In this document: positions 63,617 to 64,000 of the stretch, piece by piece
Layout: every line of letters starts with the position of its first letter
How positions within the stretch are numbered: position 1 is the first letter of the stretch
Source of the DNA: an uncultured Treponema sp.
GTDB taxonomy: Bacteria > Spirochaetota > Spirochaetia > Treponematales > Treponemataceae
Direction of reading: 5' to 3'
NCBI RefSeq assembly: GCF_945873775.1
Contig: NZ_CAMCEC010000003.1
Coordinates: 1-64,000 of the forward strand
DNA: 64,000 bases
Notes under the pieces: model-generated
What the model was told of the DNA's origin: nothing
Databases searched by the model: none
What the model saw: only the letters and a program-made list of their open reading frames with translations
Translations under genes and position numbers: made by a program

Positions 63617-63702
63617 TTGACAATGTTGGTTTGATATGATAATATTATTTTACATTTTGATTATCCTTGAAAATTGAGCCGCAACAAAGGCTCTTTTTTT
63701 TT
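63617..63702 (+). promoter_or_regulatory. rimP promoter followed by a leader terminator
   Basis: TTGACA (63617-63622), 17 bp, TAATAT (63640-63645). About 30 nt after the expected start, GAGCC-N8-GGCTC with nine T (63676-63702) forms an intrinsic terminator ahead of rimP. This layout suggests attenuation of the rimP-nusA operon or a very short RNA. Confidence 0.6.
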
Positions 63703-63746
63703 AGTCTGAAATGCTTTTCGTTAAGCGTGTTTTTTAGAGGTTTGAC

Positions 63747-64000
63747 TTGGAGTATAGTTCTTTCGAGAATATTCCGTATTTTAATGAGTGTTCCGCTGTG
63801 ATGTCTGCGGAAGGTTTTAAGCTGGTGGAACTTCATGTTGTTCCGCAGAATGGCAAAGTTAATGTTTCTGCTGTCATAGCTTCGGCGGATTCTAAAAAAG
63901 ACATCGGTGTTTCAGATTGCGCAAAAGCACATCGCGCGTTGTTTTCAGAAATGGTTAAAATCCTCGGAAAAAATGAAGACGATATTTCTATGGAAATGTG
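63747..64000 (+). CDS. rimP: Ribosome maturation factor RimP (partial, cut by window end)
   Basis: The first 84 codons of a RimP-like protein needed for 30S maturation. The sequence EGFKLVELHVVPQNGKVNVSAVIAS followed by VSDCAKAHRALFSEM matches the RimP N-domain pattern. The likely start is TTG 63747, which has AGAGG six bases upstream; an in-frame TAG lies just before it. The frame is open to base 64000. rimP usually leads a nusA-infB operon, expected beyond the edge. Confidence 0.8.
   Translation, partial: MEYSSFENIPYFNECSAVMSAEGFKLVELHVVPQNGKVNVSAVIASADSKKDIGVSDCAKAHRALFSEMVKILGKNEDDISMEM

Overview
The window looks like chromosomal DNA from a host-associated treponeme (Spirochaetota). This rests on a long spirochete-type PRPP synthetase, an mcsA-mcsB-clpC operon without ctsR, a LolCDE-type operon, a PEGA-domain surface protein, poly-G tracts of the kind known in Treponema, and low to moderate GC with strong A/T-ending codon use. 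No rRNA or tRNA gene was recognised. I make no species call.

Layout. 0-8 kb is housekeeping: prs, an FGGY sugar kinase, a HAD hydrolase and a MATE exporter on +, then purA and guaB on -. 8.4-10.6 kb holds a chemoreceptor whose promoter spacer contains nine G. 10.6-22.5 kb is an accessory block with many dispersed palindromic repeats: a lone transposase-like HTH protein, a serine recombinase, a DUF2130 coiled-coil protein, a BspA-like LRR lipoprotein switched off by a poly-G tract, a solitary DNA methyltransferase, two TetR and one LysR regulator, a stand-alone TrpB2, a Vat-like acetyltransferase and a YoeB/RelB toxin-antitoxin pair. Parts of this block look clearly richer in GC than the core around 25-34 kb. 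22.9-38.6 kb is core again: prfB with its programmed frameshift, ftsY, lolCDE, mcsAB-clpC and avtA. A 217-bp inverted-repeat element and an orphan Cas2-like gene lie just before prfB.

38.6-44.4 kb is a complete type II-C CRISPR-Cas locus: minus-strand tracrRNA, cas9, cas1, cas2 and an array of nine full repeats plus a truncated tenth. The repeat itself contains a -35 and a perfect -10 box on the minus strand. The array ends, in that direction, in an intrinsic terminator. Two spacers overlap by 13 nt, which lets a candidate PAM be read from the array.

44.4-64 kb is mostly core: a secreted CAP protein, a NYN-domain protein, HicAB, a ferredoxin-like DUF362 protein, mraY, an HD-GYP phosphodiesterase, aroA with potABCD, azlCD, rubrerythrin, rplM-rpsI-recX, sppA, a CYTH protein and the start of rimP behind a promoter and leader terminator.

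The most unusual theme is four intergenic arrays of short, regularly spaced dyads (periods about 22, 23, 41 and 22-23 bp; 11782-11913, 16643-16776, 22618-22900, 38894-38984). Each has its own core word but the same architecture. I know of no described element class that fits them. The second theme is phase variation through poly-G tracts at a promoter (8385-8393) and inside a signal peptide (15278-15285).
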